A stretch of DNA of 64,000 bases from Alistipes sp. GTDB lineage: Bacteria > Bacteroidota > Bacteroidia > Bacteroidales > Rikenellaceae. The stretch's first letter is position 1. Each line of letters begins with the position of its first letter. Made by a program: the position numbers and the translations under genes. The stretch spans positions 62,001-126,000 of the forward strand of contig JAFQCA010000029.1 of NCBI GenBank assembly GCA_017399485.1, written 5' to 3'. The notes under the pieces were generated by a model, which saw only the letters and a list, made by a program, of their open reading frames with translations, had not been told where the DNA came from and searched no databases. Positions 50,253 to 59,282 of the stretch are shown one piece after another.

Positions 50253-52235
50253 TTAATTCTGATGATTCGGGAAGAATGTTCTATAATTAAGATTTGTATG
50301 TTTAGTCGATGTTCCTATAGAAACTTTGACATTGTCGATATATAACCAACACGTGCAGTTTGATGCACCGCCTGGTTTCTCGGTTTTAGTACGCCACGTT
50401 ATTCGAGTAACAGATGCAGGAATATTATTTAATACCGCTATTCGGCTATATGGCATTGATGTATAAGACGCACCCTGCTCCTTCATCTCATACTCATCAG
50501 TGAATGTTCCATCACCATCACCACCACCAAATACATCATTAGAAGTTACATAGCCCGTATAACAATACATCGTTTTTACACTTCCTCCAATACCTCCATA
50601 TTGAGCATCCATTCCATAATTATAGAATACTGCCACTGTTGATTCCACCTGCAATCTTGATAGTGGAGCAGAATCAATTCGCGAAGGATATGTTGCACCT
50701 CCAAGCACAGACTCATATCTCGCTGCTAATCGGACTGAAACATTAGCTGACGAACCTACACGCGCTCCTGTCCAACCATTCAAACCATTAATAGACACTC
50801 CATCTTTATTACCTGTGGAACTCGTTTTATATTCATCGTTACTCGAAGTCGCGCCCACATCTTTGAAATCCTCATAGAATAGATATGGCAACGCGAAATT
50901 CAATGTGTAATTTCCGCCCGTAGATAGAGTCGAAGGAATTGTCATCGTCACCTCGTTATGGCTCACATCGGCACTCTGCGATGTAAAACCAACCCGCATA
51001 GTTTTACCTGGCAATTCGGTATTCAGTTCACCCGCCTCATAATAAAACTTCGCAACGAATGTTCCGTCCAATGTCTTGATGACATTATCATTTTCTCCTA
51101 ATGCAACAATACCTGCAGGCCACTCTTTAACATACATAGCATTAGGAGCCTCGCCCAAGAAATTGGGATAAGAGGTATCGTCAGGACACGTGAACGTAAT
51201 CGTCACAGGAGCAAGCGCCTTTGGGATAGTCAGTGTAAAAGGCGTGATATGCTGTGCCTGGAAATTATGATTTGACAACGTTGTTGAAATCATCTGGCTT
51301 GGCTCACCCTGAAGATTGTAGGCTCTAAACTTCACCTCTCCGCTCATTACGCTCGGCTTTATAAACACCCATACATAGCGTCCATTGGCATTCAGCGGAT
51401 TGCTATCCATCTGGATTGTAACCTTATTGGTTTGCCCACTCCACGTTGGTGCAACATCCGGACGAGCCGCATCGAATGAGACCGTACCGCCAACTACATT
51501 ATCGGGGAAAGTGATATCAAGACGGCTAATATTATTAACCATCAAGTTTCGATTTGCAGGAACATATATACGCAAGACGTGCATAATATGCTCAAATGAC
51601 AACATTGGCTCTGGCCAAACGGGGGTACTAACTTGAGTGGGAGCACGCTCTACCAAAGCATTACCTCGCACCGAGGCGCGCATAATATCGCAGGCACCAT
51701 CGAAATCACCACTCTGCACCGAAGGAATATTAAAACTAACCTGCGTTCCAGAGACTGACGACGGCACCGGATATGTGGCATAATAATCAAATTGATTTTG
51801 CACTGCCATCGGTTTAGACAATGTAGCCGCAAAATCAGCAGACGAGAATGTAGAATTATAATGGTCTAAACTGAATGTCACAGCATTAAAGCCATCTGCA
51901 TAATTAGTCGATGACTCGCCCCCTGTTCCAACAGGAGCCGCCCACGCTAAAAACTTATCATCATCGGACCATCTTACAGGCTGAATGCTATTCTCTGCAC
52001 CATCACCCACTTCGTCCACCTGCGAACGTGTTACGCCCTCCGTCTGACCGACATTAATCGCCTCATCCTCGATAAAGAGTATATTCTGCTCATCGGCTCT
52101 GGTCTCGACACCTTGAGATGCGTGCATATAGACTTTGCACGAGGCGGAAGGCCTTATGCTATTGTTATCACTATCGGCATTACACGCCCATAAAGCTAAC
52201 AATGAGAATAATAATATATAATTTCTAAATCGCAC
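50253..52235 (-). CDS. Fimbrillin-like lipoprotein, first gene of surface operon
   Basis: 660 residues, signal peptide with Cys 18 (FSLLALWACNADS). GVETRADEQN (the TRA-D/E after the lipobox is typical of fimbrillins), FDYYATYPVPSSVSGTQVSF, MLSFEHIMHVLRIYVPANRN, NGRYVWVFIKPSVMSGEVKF. This is the fimbrillin-like N-terminal half. The C-terminal part (about 450-660) is a separate beta domain (LFYEDFKDVGATSSNDEY, CTCWLYIDNVKVSIG). Fimbrillins polymerise after cleavage by a trypsin-like protease; whether this one does is not visible. Confidence 0.8.
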   Translation of the reverse strand: MRFRNYILLFSLLALWACNADSDNNSIRPSASCKVYMHASQGVETRADEQNILFIEDEAINVGQTEGVTRSQVDEVGDGAENSIQPVRWSDDDKFLAWAAPVGTGGESSTNYADGFNAVTFSLDHYNSTFSSADFAATLSKPMAVQNQFDYYATYPVPSSVSGTQVSFNIPSVQSGDFDGACDIMRASVRGNALVERAPTQVSTPVWPEPMLSFEHIMHVLRIYVPANRNLMVNNISRLDITFPDNVVGGTVSFDAARPDVAPTWSGQTNKVTIQMDSNPLNANGRYVWVFIKPSVMSGEVKFRAYNLQGEPSQMISTTLSNHNFQAQHITPFTLTIPKALAPVTITFTCPDDTSYPNFLGEAPNAMYVKEWPAGIVALGENDNVIKTLDGTFVAKFYYEAGELNTELPGKTMRVGFTSQSADVSHNEVTMTIPSTLSTGGNYTLNFALPYLFYEDFKDVGATSSNDEYKTSSTGNKDGVSINGLNGWTGARVGSSANVSVRLAARYESVLGGATYPSRIDSAPLSRLQVESTVAVFYNYGMDAQYGGIGGSVKTMYCYTGYVTSNDVFGGGDGDGTFTDEYEMKEQGASYTSMPYSRIAVLNNIPASVTRITWRTKTEKPGGASNCTCWLYIDNVKVSIGTSTKHTNLNYRTFFPNHQN

Positions 52236-52261
52236 GTTCTATAATGTGTATAATTAGCATA

Positions 52262-52290
52262 CAAAAATATTAACTCTTTATCGGTACAAA
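52262..52290 (-). promoter_or_regulatory. Putative promoter of surface lipoprotein operon
   Basis: -7 TATTTTTG (52269-52262) and TTTG (52290-52287) on the minus strand, 17 bases apart (short of the usual 19-21). Located 27 bases upstream of the fimbrillin-like ATG, in a 242-base divergent gap that otherwise shows nothing recognisable. Confidence 0.5.
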
Positions 52291-52439
52291 AAATAAATTC
52301 AACCAATCGCATTTATTTTATCACGAATTAACACGCCGTCAATATTAACTGCGTATCACTGAAATTATTGGCACTCGACCATTCATTATGAAAATATCTA
52401 TTTTCGTTGAATTTTTATCTTGCGAATCGCCATTTTACC

Positions 52440-52447
52440 TATATTTG
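52440..52447 (+). promoter_or_regulatory. -7 box for outer-membrane barrel pair
   Basis: TATATTTG, a perfect TAnnTTTG, 30 bases before ATG 52478. A CTTG at 52419 is the best -33 candidate, with short spacing. Confidence 0.55.
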
Positions 52448-52477
52448 TATCATCCATTATAGTTATTTAACCGAAAT

Positions 52478-53263
52478 ATGAGATTTATAATATTCATATA
52501 CTCTGTTTTAATGACGATGTTAGCACTTGACTGTCACGCTCAACAAGAGGTGGCACAAGTATCCGACACTCTGACTATAGCAGAAAAAATACGCCATAGA
52601 GGTATCACCAACACCTCGAATATCTTTGTCCCTAAAGGTTTGTGGGTAACAGGCTTGTCAACATCCTACTCGCATCATCTAAACGACAATTATAGTATCG
52701 CCATCATCGAGGGAGTCCAATCCGAGGGATATACATTTCGCGTAAGCCCAATGGTAGCATACGCCATAAAGGATAATATGGCTTTAGGTGTACGAGGAAC
52801 ATACTCTCGCAACAATCTGACTATCGATGGTGCGGGTCTTAAGTTTGGCGACGACGAAACAGGTACCGAGATTGCTATCGAAAATTATAAAGCTGTAAGA
52901 CACTCTTACACCGTTTCGGCTATATGGCGACAGTATATACCACTCGGCAAGAGCAAACGCTTTGCGATATTTAACGAAATTTCGCTTGGTGCAGGAGGCT
53001 CTCAAGCCATCTTTGCAGCCGACGAGCCAATTAGAGGAACATACGAAAAAGGATATAATATATCATTAGGCGTTTCACCTGGTCTTATGGCATTCGCAAC
53101 CAACGATGTTGCCATCGAGGTCAATGTGGGTGTTATGGGTATTAACTTCAGCGAGGTAAAGCAGGTGCATAATCAGGTTAGCACTGGTAACCAACGCCAT
53201 AGCAATATGAATTTCAAAGTTAATTTGCTATCAATCGGATTAGGCGTATCCTTCTACTTATAA
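52478..53263 (+). CDS. Outer-membrane beta-barrel protein A
   Basis: 261 residues. Signal peptide (FIIFIYSVLMTMLALDCHA), then alternating hydrophobic strands (GLWVTGLSTSYSHHLNDNYS, VSPMVAYAIKDNMALGVRGT, KSKRFAIFNEISLGAGGSQA, VNLLSIGLGVSFYL), ending in an aromatic-rich last strand as barrels do. About 10-12 strands expected. Divergent from the fimbrillin operon and possibly functionally linked. Shares 'NAEGxT/SEGxT' and 'DNxAxGxRxxY' patterns with the next gene, indicating tandem duplication. Confidence 0.8.
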   Translation: MRFIIFIYSVLMTMLALDCHAQQEVAQVSDTLTIAEKIRHRGITNTSNIFVPKGLWVTGLSTSYSHHLNDNYSIAIIEGVQSEGYTFRVSPMVAYAIKDNMALGVRGTYSRNNLTIDGAGLKFGDDETGTEIAIENYKAVRHSYTVSAIWRQYIPLGKSKRFAIFNEISLGAGGSQAIFAADEPIRGTYEKGYNISLGVSPGLMAFATNDVAIEVNVGVMGINFSEVKQVHNQVSTGNQRHSNMNFKVNLLSIGLGVSFYL

Positions 53264-53272
53264 TAAGCGACA

Positions 53273-54088
53273 ATGAAACAACGAATAATTCACATATTAC
53301 TACTATCCATAGCACTTATATCTGCTAATTTAGAGTATAGTTATGCCCAAGAACTAAAGTTCAAGGGAAAGAATATGCGACGCCTTGACCGCGAGATTAA
53401 TTCAGGCTCGGTATTCGGCTACAAAGGAGAATGGATGATGGGACTCACCGCTTCGTACGGAACACTATCGAGCGAAGATTCGCAATTCTGGGTATTCCTC
53501 GACAACATTAATGCAGAGGGTGCTATAACTACGATTAAACCATTCTTCGGTTATTTCTATCGAGACAACCGCGCCATAGGACTTCGTCTTGGATATCAAT
53601 ATATGAATGGTGATTTAGGAAGTATGGGGCTAAATCTAGGAGAGAAGAACGACATATCTCTCAACCTTGAGGGAATACAATTTCTGAGTAATAGTTACTC
53701 TGTTTCTGCATTCCACCGCTCTTATTTTGCGATAGACAGTAAAGGGCAATTTGGAGTTTTTGCCGAGATTGAGGGCGCTGCGCAATTTGGCTCAAGTGAT
53801 TTTATTAACACCACAGGCGAAGAGCCCAAATTCACAAAGAGTGACAATATAAAATTAGACTTGAGTTTTAATCCCGGTGTCGCCATTTATGTATTTCCCG
53901 CAGTATGCGCTACGGTATCAATCGGATTGGGCGGTGTTAAATATACTCATACGACACAATATGATAGCGAAGGCATAGAGACAGGTTCTCGCAGTGCCTC
54001 AAAAATGCAATTCCGTATAAATCTGGCAGATATCAATTTCGGAATGGTTGTTCACCTATGGAATAAAAAGAAATTTTCGAATAAATAG
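53273..54088 (+). CDS. Outer-membrane beta-barrel protein B (paralogue of A)
   Basis: 271 residues. Signal peptide (IIHILLLSIALISANLEYSYA), LDREINSGSVFGYKGEWMMG, IKPFFGYFYRDNRAIGLRLG, NIKLDLSFNPGVAIYVFPAV, FRINLADINFGMVVHLWNKK. Same strand pattern as its neighbour nine bases upstream. Likely a small porin-like or structural barrel; no ligand can be inferred. Confidence 0.8.
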   Translation: MKQRIIHILLLSIALISANLEYSYAQELKFKGKNMRRLDREINSGSVFGYKGEWMMGLTASYGTLSSEDSQFWVFLDNINAEGAITTIKPFFGYFYRDNRAIGLRLGYQYMNGDLGSMGLNLGEKNDISLNLEGIQFLSNSYSVSAFHRSYFAIDSKGQFGVFAEIEGAAQFGSSDFINTTGEEPKFTKSDNIKLDLSFNPGVAIYVFPAVCATVSIGLGGVKYTHTTQYDSEGIETGSRSASKMQFRINLADINFGMVVHLWNKKKFSNK

Positions 54089-54141
54089 TATATTGCAAAA
54101 CTCATTCAAGGCATTATAGTAATGGGTAATGTTACCAAATA

Positions 54142-54180
54142 AAATATCCCCAGCCTAACAATTTAGGTCGGGGATATTTA
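54142..54180. terminator. Bidirectional terminator
   Basis: AAATATCCCC-A-GCCTAA pairs with TTTAGG-T-CGGGGATATTT around a short loop, with A/T-rich flanks on both sides. Separates the converging barrel and YhcH-family genes. Confidence 0.85.
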
Positions 54181-54203
54181 TTATATTGATTGAGCAATAT
54201 TCT

Positions 54204-54653
54204 CTATAACAATATCTTAAATATACATTTCTTGACGTGGCCTTCGCCGAGCATAGGTGCGTGACCATCTTCGGGAAAGAGTATAGAAAACTGTCCCTCA
54301 CCAACAGAATAGAAGCACTGTGGCTCGTCGGTAAAGAACTGCACATCCTTCTGCTCGTCAAACTCAGCCTCCGCCTTCAGGCAATCCTTCTTTTCACTCC
54401 ATCCAAACTCCTCAACTGGGCCCTTCAGCAATAGTTGGATATCAATATATTTACGATGCAATTCCAAGCGAGCCTCACTACGGGCCTTCAAATCGAGTTC
54501 CTGAACATTGACAAATATGTTATCGCCGTCGATGTCGTGACGTCCACACTCCAATGCGGCCACATCATTATTGTCTATATAGTCAAAAACCTGCTTAAAA
54601 CGAGGATGGAGAGCAACATACTGCTCCTTGTTCTTCAATGAATCTAAAATCAT
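54204..54653 (-). CDS. YhcH/YjgK/YiaL (DUF386) family protein
   Basis: 149 residues. FVNVQELDLKARSEARLELH, RKYIDIQLLLKGPVEEFGW, FFTDEPQCFYSVGEGQFSIL, FPEDGHAPMLGEG-HVKKCIF match the cupin-like family, whose His/Glu residues (HxxYIDIQ, HAP) form a metal-binding pocket. Members accompany sialic-acid or other sugar catabolism (anomerase-like or EbgC-type roles). No sugar genes adjoin here, so the substrate is open. Confidence 0.9.
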   Translation of the reverse strand: MILDSLKNKEQYVALHPRFKQVFDYIDNNDVAALECGRHDIDGDNIFVNVQELDLKARSEARLELHRKYIDIQLLLKGPVEEFGWSEKKDCLKAEAEFDEQKDVQFFTDEPQCFYSVGEGQFSILFPEDGHAPMLGEGHVKKCIFKILL

Positions 54654-54659
54654 AACTAT

Positions 54660-55958
54660 CTATTTTTTAACTCTATTTAATTTCAATCTCACAACAACGG
54701 GATAGTGGTCCGAATACTCCACCTTATTATATATAGGTAACATCTCTCCCGACACAGTATCCCGCACTACCGTTATACCCGCCTGCAACGCCTGCAACTC
54801 TGAGGGAGGCGCCATTTTGTTACCATATTTACGCACCAAAACCGTATCTCGGTTCTCGCCTCGTCCAACAACTTTCTCCACTACCCCCCACGAATCGATT
54901 ACTTCGTAAGAGATAGGTGTAAACTCGCTACTGCACATAACATAATCGATACGCAACATATCGAAAAAACCACGATAAGTATGCGAAAATCCTCTGCCAA
55001 CCTCTCTAAACACATCGCTCAAATCTCGCGTCATTTTGTGTATGGTATAAGATACGGGGGTATCGTTAAAATCGCCACACACAATTGCAGGGTAAGGCGA
55101 TGCAGCAACCATCTTCGCCAAAGTATCGACCTGCGAGGCTCTCACGATATTGTTTTCGGTTAAACGACCTATCATACTCAACACCTCTGTTTGGGGCGTT
55201 TCATCCTCCAAGAATTGGTGCTCTTCGAGATATACTCCATCCTCCTTGCGAATTGCTGTTGAATGAAGATGGTTGTTGAATATTCTAATCGTATCATCTC
55301 GCAATGCGATATCGGCCCACACAAAATTTTTCATCGTATCGATTCTCTGAGCCTTGATTATCGGATAGCGGCTATAAATCATAGGACTCAAGTTTGCTCT
55401 TGACAGAGAGTGTGGAATAGGTTGCAACTTCAACTCCTGCATCAACGAATCAGTCAATCCGCTAAAGCCCATCTCTTGAAAACATACAATATCAGGATTT
55501 ATGCTACGGATAATCTGTACAACAGAATCCAATCTATTAACCCCATTATCATCTATAAAACTTCGCGTATTATAGGTCATAATCTTTATCTCGCCACGCT
55601 CTGCCGCTGGCTCACCATAACTACGACGCAACTCTATTTTGTAGAATGACGACACGCTAAACAGGCCGATTATGGTCATCAATATCATCACTGCCGACAT
55701 CAAAGGCCTCCAACGAGCAATCCAATATAGCATCAGCACAAGCACTGCTGTATAGGTGAACGGAGCCACCAAACCCAACGTTGATAGTTCTTGGGAGCGT
55801 TCAGGATGAACCGTAGGCACGATTATAGTCATCAGAAAGAGCACAATAACCCCCAGCGTCACCACCGACATCACCATATCAAGCAATGCTCCTAACGCCG
55901 AGCGACCTCGTTTGCGTCCATTCTCCGAGCCGTATGTCGTTTTATAATAATCTGCCAT
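54660..55958 (-). CDS. Endonuclease/exonuclease/phosphatase-family membrane protein
   Basis: 432 residues. Three membrane segments in the first 115 residues (MVMSVVTLGVIVLFLMTIIV, FTYTAVLVLMLYWIA, SAVMILMTIIGLFSVSSFY). The EEP domain follows: IKIMTYNTRSF, DIVCFQEMGF, IFNNHLHST, AIVCGDFNDTPVS, VEYSDHYPVVVRL. The catalytic Asn, Glu, Asp/His and Asp-His sets are all present. The domain probably faces the periplasm. Bacteroidota genomes commonly carry this gene after the rhomboid gene, as here. Substrate unknown. Confidence 0.9.
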   Translation of the reverse strand: MADYYKTTYGSENGRKRGRSALGALLDMVMSVVTLGVIVLFLMTIIVPTVHPERSQELSTLGLVAPFTYTAVLVLMLYWIARWRPLMSAVMILMTIIGLFSVSSFYKIELRRSYGEPAAERGEIKIMTYNTRSFIDDNGVNRLDSVVQIIRSINPDIVCFQEMGFSGLTDSLMQELKLQPIPHSLSRANLSPMIYSRYPIIKAQRIDTMKNFVWADIALRDDTIRIFNNHLHSTAIRKEDGVYLEEHQFLEDETPQTEVLSMIGRLTENNIVRASQVDTLAKMVAASPYPAIVCGDFNDTPVSYTIHKMTRDLSDVFREVGRGFSHTYRGFFDMLRIDYVMCSSEFTPISYEVIDSWGVVEKVVGRGENRDTVLVRKYGNKMAPPSELQALQAGITVVRDTVSGEMLPIYNKVEYSDHYPVVVRLKLNRVKK

Positions 55959-56008
55959 ATTTTACCTAAAGCACAATTTCCTTCAAATAAGAATCAAAAA
56001 GCAAGCAT

Positions 56009-56665
56009 CTAAAAATATATCTTTCGCTTCTTTCGCCACCAATATAGCAAACCAAAGCCCCATATCATACCACCAAGATGAGCAAAATGTGCTACACCTG
56101 CCTGATAGCCCGACACTCCGAACAACAACTCAAGCAGTCCGTAAATCAATACAAACCATTTCGCTTTAAGCACTACGGGCGGGAATATCAACATTATTCT
56201 ATTATTGGGATGCAATACACCAAAAGCCAACAACAAACCGAATACTGCGCCTGATGCACCTACTGTAGGTATTGCCAACAGTCGTGTTGCCGCATACATA
56301 CCCGCAGACTCTGCCAGATGCACATACTCGGCATAACTCACACCCAACTGTATCAACGCAGCGCCGACACCACACACCATATAATATGTAAAAAATCTTT
56401 GCGAGCCCAATTCATACTCCAACGTACGACCAAACATCCACAAAGCAAACATATTAAAGAACAGGTGCGATACCCCTCCGTGCAGGAACATATACGTAAA
56501 GACCTGATAACTATGGAACAACGGGCCTGCCGCATTAAACAGCGCAAATCGCTCGATTATAGCATCCCCAAACGGCAAAAGAGTTGTTGCCAACAATGCT
56601 ACGCAGTTTGCGATTATCAGATTCTTGACAATGGGGGGAGTTGAAGGCCTCTCTTGAAATATCAT
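56009..56665 (-). CDS. Rhomboid intramembrane serine protease
   Basis: 218 residues, about six membrane helices. Catalytic Ser 138 in VGASGAVFG and His 196 in HFAHLGG, with the supporting HLFFNM (His 67, Asn 71) and WMFGRTLEYELGSQRF loop. N-terminal FQERPSTPPIVKNLIIANC is the usual Bacteroidota rhomboid start. It cleaves single-pass proteins within the membrane; the target is unknown. Lies directly downstream of mutL. Confidence 0.93.
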   Translation of the reverse strand: MIFQERPSTPPIVKNLIIANCVALLATTLLPFGDAIIERFALFNAAGPLFHSYQVFTYMFLHGGVSHLFFNMFALWMFGRTLEYELGSQRFFTYYMVCGVGAALIQLGVSYAEYVHLAESAGMYAATRLLAIPTVGASGAVFGLLLAFGVLHPNNRIMLIFPPVVLKAKWFVLIYGLLELLFGVSGYQAGVAHFAHLGGMIWGFGLLYWWRKKRKIYF

Positions 56666-56685
56666 AATTTATATCTATTATCTAT

Positions 56686-58749
56686 TTAACTCAACTTATT
56701 TTTTAACTCTTGTAACGTCATCTCGCTCATAATCACTTTACCCGATGGCGTAAAGGTATAATTCTCACATTCGCTCAACTGTCGCAACAAATATTCTGCG
56801 TCCTCTCGTAATACACTTCGGCCCATAGCCCGACTGCCACGAACAGCCATTACACGTACCATATCTTCGCGCATTTTATCTACTGCGCTGCCAGCCTGCG
56901 ACACCTCTTGCAATAAATCATACAACAATCTATCCGATTCGTCACCTACGCTTGATGAGGGAACTCCTCGCAACTCCACACGTCCCTCTCCCAACAACTC
57001 GATATCAAAGCCAAGTGCTGCGAACTCAACCAAATGTTCCTCCAAAAGTTGATAGTCGTCCTCCGACAATGTCAAAGCCTCAGGGAACAGCAATTTTTGT
57101 GATGCACAACCGCCTCGCCACATTGAACTAATGTAACCATCATACAACACTCTCTCTTTGGCTCTACGCAAATCCACAATCATCAAACGACCTTGCGACG
57201 TGGCAATAGCATATCCATTACCCGCAATCATCACATCCTCAAACGACATCGACATCTGATGTGGTAATACTTGCTGTACGGTAGATTGTTCTTCAACAAA
57301 TTCCAGACTACTCTCCTCCTCTTCGGGTAACATTCCCGTAAAGCAAGATGCAACATCACGATACCCCACTTCGCTGACAATAGGCTGCGGAGGTACATCC
57401 AATCCAAATTCGGCAGCCGATGGCATATCGGCCCACGCCACATCACGCAAACGCGGAATATCATTCACATCTCCTCCTGCACTCTGCCCAGACCAATTAC
57501 GGCCTATTGATGAAACCACTTCTCGCATAGGTTTCACTCCCACTGAAGGCGATGCCATTGCAATATCCTCCAACGGCACATCGTCCACAATGGCATTCTC
57601 GTCAAAATCTGCCGATGGCTCTGAGGCATAATCCTCTCTAAAAGGATTATACTCCTGATTTGTCACCGAACGCGGCTCAGAATATACAGTCGAAGCGCCT
57701 GCCCCCAAAACGGGAATATCGATAGACACCTGATTGTCAAAATCAATCTGTGCCACATTACCACTCTTGGCCAATGTACTGCGCACGGCAGCGTGAATAA
57801 TCTGGTTTACATCTTCGGCATCGGCAAAACGCACCTCAGTTTTATGTGGCGACACATTGACATCGACTCTCTCGGCATCCACCGTCAAATATAGGAAAAA
57901 TGAAGGAGTACACTTTTCGGGAATAAGTTTTTCGTAAGCGCGCATTATCGAGCGATATATCTGTGGTGAATGGAAATAACGCCCATTAACGAACAGATAT
58001 TGCTCGCTGTTTAGTTTCTTGGCAGCAGCAGGACGGCCCACATAACCCGTAACCTTAACAATTGATGTATCGACTGCCACCTCCAACAGATTACTCTTTA
58101 TATGACGGCCAACCACATCAATGATTCTCTCAAGAAGAGTTCCTGACGGCAGGGTTATTATTGGCATATCATTCGACATCAACTCGCACCTCACCTGCGG
58201 GTTGCACAACGCCACGCGGCGAAACTCTCTTTTGATATTTGTTACTATCTTAGCCTTATCGCTACTAAACTTTCGGCGGGCCGGCGCAGTATAAAAGAGG
58301 TTACGAACCAAAAACTGCGAGCCAACGGGACACATCGTCGGATTCTGCGATATAAACTCACCACCATTTACAATCGTCACCGTACCCACCTCGTCATTGG
58401 CCTGACGCGTTCTTAACTCCACTTGGGCCACTGCGGCAATCGAAGCCAACGCCTCACCGCGAAAACCGAATGTACTCAAACGATAGATATCCTCGAAACT
58501 CTTAATCTTACTCGTTGCGTGCCTATCGAAAGCCATACGCGCATCCATAGGCGACATTCCGCAACCGTCGTCCACAATCTGCAACAACTCCAATCCCGCA
58601 TTTCGGAAATTAACAACCACAGACTTAGCCCCTGCATCAATAGCATTCTCCATCATCTCCTTAACGACAGACGACGGACTCTCCACCACTTCACCGGCGG
58701 CAATCTGGTTGGCTACAATCTCTGGAAGAAGTCTGATTTTATTCTCCAT
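56686..58749 (-). CDS. mutL: DNA mismatch repair protein MutL
   Basis: 687 residues. GHKL ATPase: KEMMENAIDAGAKSV, IVDDGCGMSPMDA, STFGFRGEALASIAAV. Transducer domain (PSFFLYLTVDAERVDVNVSP), a long acidic linker (about 345-490), and a C-terminal dimerisation domain. The place of the endonuclease motif DQHAxxERxxxE reads VDLRRAKERVLYDGY, so two key residues (Gln and His) are missing. It may act without strand incision, as in E. coli. Length is somewhat above the usual 600-650. Confidence 0.95.
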   Translation of the reverse strand: MENKIRLLPEIVANQIAAGEVVESPSSVVKEMMENAIDAGAKSVVVNFRNAGLELLQIVDDGCGMSPMDARMAFDRHATSKIKSFEDIYRLSTFGFRGEALASIAAVAQVELRTRQANDEVGTVTIVNGGEFISQNPTMCPVGSQFLVRNLFYTAPARRKFSSDKAKIVTNIKREFRRVALCNPQVRCELMSNDMPIITLPSGTLLERIIDVVGRHIKSNLLEVAVDTSIVKVTGYVGRPAAAKKLNSEQYLFVNGRYFHSPQIYRSIMRAYEKLIPEKCTPSFFLYLTVDAERVDVNVSPHKTEVRFADAEDVNQIIHAAVRSTLAKSGNVAQIDFDNQVSIDIPVLGAGASTVYSEPRSVTNQEYNPFREDYASEPSADFDENAIVDDVPLEDIAMASPSVGVKPMREVVSSIGRNWSGQSAGGDVNDIPRLRDVAWADMPSAAEFGLDVPPQPIVSEVGYRDVASCFTGMLPEEEESSLEFVEEQSTVQQVLPHQMSMSFEDVMIAGNGYAIATSQGRLMIVDLRRAKERVLYDGYISSMWRGGCASQKLLFPEALTLSEDDYQLLEEHLVEFAALGFDIELLGEGRVELRGVPSSSVGDESDRLLYDLLQEVSQAGSAVDKMREDMVRVMAVRGSRAMGRSVLREDAEYLLRQLSECENYTFTPSGKVIMSEMTLQELKNKLS

Positions 58750-58790
58750 TATTTTATGGGGTTGGATTAATAGGTCTGCAAATTATTCTA

Positions 58791-59228
58791 CTACTCGATT
58801 ATCTCTATCTCATCGCCCTCCTGGTAATCATTCGGAACGATAATAATGGGTGCATAGGGGTCAAACTCCTCAACCTCACGCACCTCTTGTGTTGATTGGG
58901 CTGAATTATCGGTTGTAGCCATATCAACAATTGATGCTATACGCGGAATAAGGATATAGATAAACAGGAACAACAGCATCACACCTACACCCAAAGCCCA
59001 CATACGCATACGATTACCATTACCGCTTGTTTGCTCTGCTGCACGCGACAAACGGGCATCTCGTTTGGCTTGTATGTATTTTCCAGGAGTGTACTCTCCG
59101 CTATCATCCAAACGCTCGCCGCGCAACTCTTGACGACGACGCTCGCGCTCCTCCTTATCGGGGTCATAATAGCGCGGTGTGTAATTAAACTTGTTAGCGT
59201 GACGCTTATATGGCGTAAATATTCCCAT
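58791..59228 (-). CDS. Single-pass membrane protein of unknown function
   Basis: 145 residues. A basic N-terminus (GIFTPYKRHANKFNYTPRYY, KEERERRRQELRGER) faces the cytoplasm, one membrane helix sits at about 92-112 (ALGVGVMLLFLFIYILIP), and an acidic C-terminus follows (EFDPYAPIIIVPNDYQEGDE). The FxYxPRYYDPxKE start recurs in Bacteroidota proteins between mutL and chaperone genes. Function not known. Confidence 0.85.
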   Translation of the reverse strand: MGIFTPYKRHANKFNYTPRYYDPDKEERERRRQELRGERLDDSGEYTPGKYIQAKRDARLSRAAEQTSGNGNRMRMWALGVGVMLLFLFIYILIPRIASIVDMATTDNSAQSTQEVREVEEFDPYAPIIIVPNDYQEGDEIEIIE

Positions 59229-59282
59229 ATCCTTAGATTATTTTATTATTTTGCAACTACTTATTTCGCTGATGAAAGTTAC

